64,000 nucleotides of DNA, taken from Aphis gossypii (taxonomy: Eukaryota; Arthropoda; Insecta; Hemiptera; Aphididae). Position 1 is the stretch's first letter; each line of letters starts with the position of its first letter. Location: contig NC_065531.1 of assembly GCF_020184175.1 (NCBI RefSeq), positions 33,005,213-33,069,212 of the forward strand, written 5' to 3'. The notes below the pieces were generated by a model. It searched no databases and was not told the DNA's origin. It saw only the letters and a program-made list of their open reading frames with translations. Below, one piece after another: positions 62,801-64,000 of the stretch. The position numbers were made by a program, and so were the translations under genes.

Positions 62801-64000
62801 TTTATTTTAGCGGTAGGAAGTATAAAATATAAACATTGGAAAAATATAATATTCAATACTATATTATAATACCTACTAATAATATTTGAAATCATAATTT
62901 TAAGCTATATAATATAATATAGTAGAGTCATCAAGCTATACTATATGGACAATAATCTAATCTATGTAGTGCAAATTTATTAATGATGTTAATTTTGTGT
63001 TAATCATATAGTAGTTTCGTATTTTAGAAATTATTAAATTTCAATAATACTTACATGCACATTAAATATTAAAAATAATCATTCAACATTACTCTAGCAA
63101 AAACAAGCTTAAAAATATTCATAGTATAAAAAAATTAAAACATTTCATTGAACAAAGAGAATCTACCTTTATAATTTACAAATTGCAACATAAAAAAAGT
63201 ATAAATAACTCACACATTAACTTTTCTTAGTATAAATTATTAGAATAATATCCATTATTTACATAAATAGGTGAATATCTCTAATTCTTAAGGAACACCT
63301 AAACTTAAAGTTATAATATCATACCATTCACAGAGGTGAAACATTTATTTTATATTTTTTAATTTAATAATGTTGGTTTTACGAATTAAAAAATATTTTT
63401 ATCCCATAAAAATTATAAAATAAATTTCTTTAGTTCCTATAAATTATCTTTTGTGTTAAAAAAGGATTTGTTTTAAACTAAAAATAACATATGATAAATA
63501 CAACAGTTTATTGCTGAAAGCGTTATATTCAGTTAATATTTACACATTTACCGGATTTTCGCAAAAATAATATGTTGTCTACAATGAAAACATTTTACGA
63601 TTAAAATGTATTATTTTTGGTTTGACTGCCATAAGTTGCATTTTTCATTTATATATCGATTTTTAATATGATATTTTAAAAGTTAATTACTTGTATTTCT
63701 AGATAAAAGTTATAGTTGAATTTTATTTAATTGTATTCTGTTAGTACTATTTGTTTCAGATTTAGAGTACTCCGTTCCGATGAATGTATTAGTTTTACAA
63801 TAATATTTGTTTTTGTGAATATCTAATGTTTAAAAACAGTAATCTTTAACTTTGAAGAACATTTCGGCGTGTAAATTGAACCTAGTTACCTCTTTGAGAG
63901 TTTTACAAGCGACTAAGATTAACAATTTTCAAAGAATAAGAAAATTACAGAATAACAGTTTTAATTCTTGATTGAAATACACGTGAGGAATATTATATTA

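Larger units (their letters stand above)
56195..64000 (-). other. Upstream sequence of the RYK/Drl gene, probably intron 1
   Basis: Because the first visible exon enters in phase 1, an upstream coding exon must exist. I read the minus strand for a signal peptide followed by a phase-1 donor and did not find one, so this stretch is most likely intron. It contains the near-palindrome at 56,313-56,634, a possible small element at about 56,693-56,880, a GC-richer patch at 59,220-59,780 and another at 60,600-60,790. No gene is supported. Confidence 0.65.

Overview
The window reads as an AT-rich nuclear genome with long introns and much degraded transposon debris. AT-rich sequence with recurring TAGGTACCTA-type words, an aphid-like LINE 3' end and a hAT relic suggest an aphid (Hemiptera). 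That placement is an inference from pattern recognition, not from a database search. There are no bacterial operons, CRISPR arrays or recognisable tRNA/rRNA genes.

One gene dominates. It lies on the minus strand, runs from about 56,194 down to 6,507, and encodes a RYK/Derailed-family Wnt receptor pseudokinase. Ten coding exons could be placed to the base, with GT-AG borders and compatible phases across all nine introns. They read through as 674 residues: WIF (Wnt-binding) domain, Pro/Gln/Thr-rich stalk, one membrane segment, Ser/Thr-rich juxtamembrane segment, tyrosine-kinase-like domain, stop. The first coding exon (signal peptide and start of WIF) was not found and probably lies beyond 64,000. 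Introns measure 26.1, 3.8, 4.2, 4.0, 5.9, 0.08, 1.5, 1.7 and 0.3 kb in transcription order.

The 26-kb intron (29,975-56,066) has its own content. It holds a probable intronless nested gene on the opposite (+) strand (48,052-48,795, 247 aa, unknown family, exact 168-nt internal repeats) with its own TATA-like box and poly(A) signals. A GC-rich region full of inverted repeats (48,873-49,122) follows directly and may form its 3' UTR. The intron also holds a broken hAT transposase, two or three non-LTR retrotransposon relics, and several GC/CpG-rich islands that stand out from the AT-rich background.

Regions: 1-6,338 is the 3' flank of the receptor gene, without a recognisable gene. 6,507-10,840 carries the kinase-lobe exons. 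16,728-25,907 carries the glycine loop, juxtamembrane and transmembrane exons. 29,707-29,974 and 56,067-56,194 carry the WIF domain. 56,195-64,000 is upstream sequence (probably intron 1) with a 320-bp near-palindrome right behind the first visible exon.
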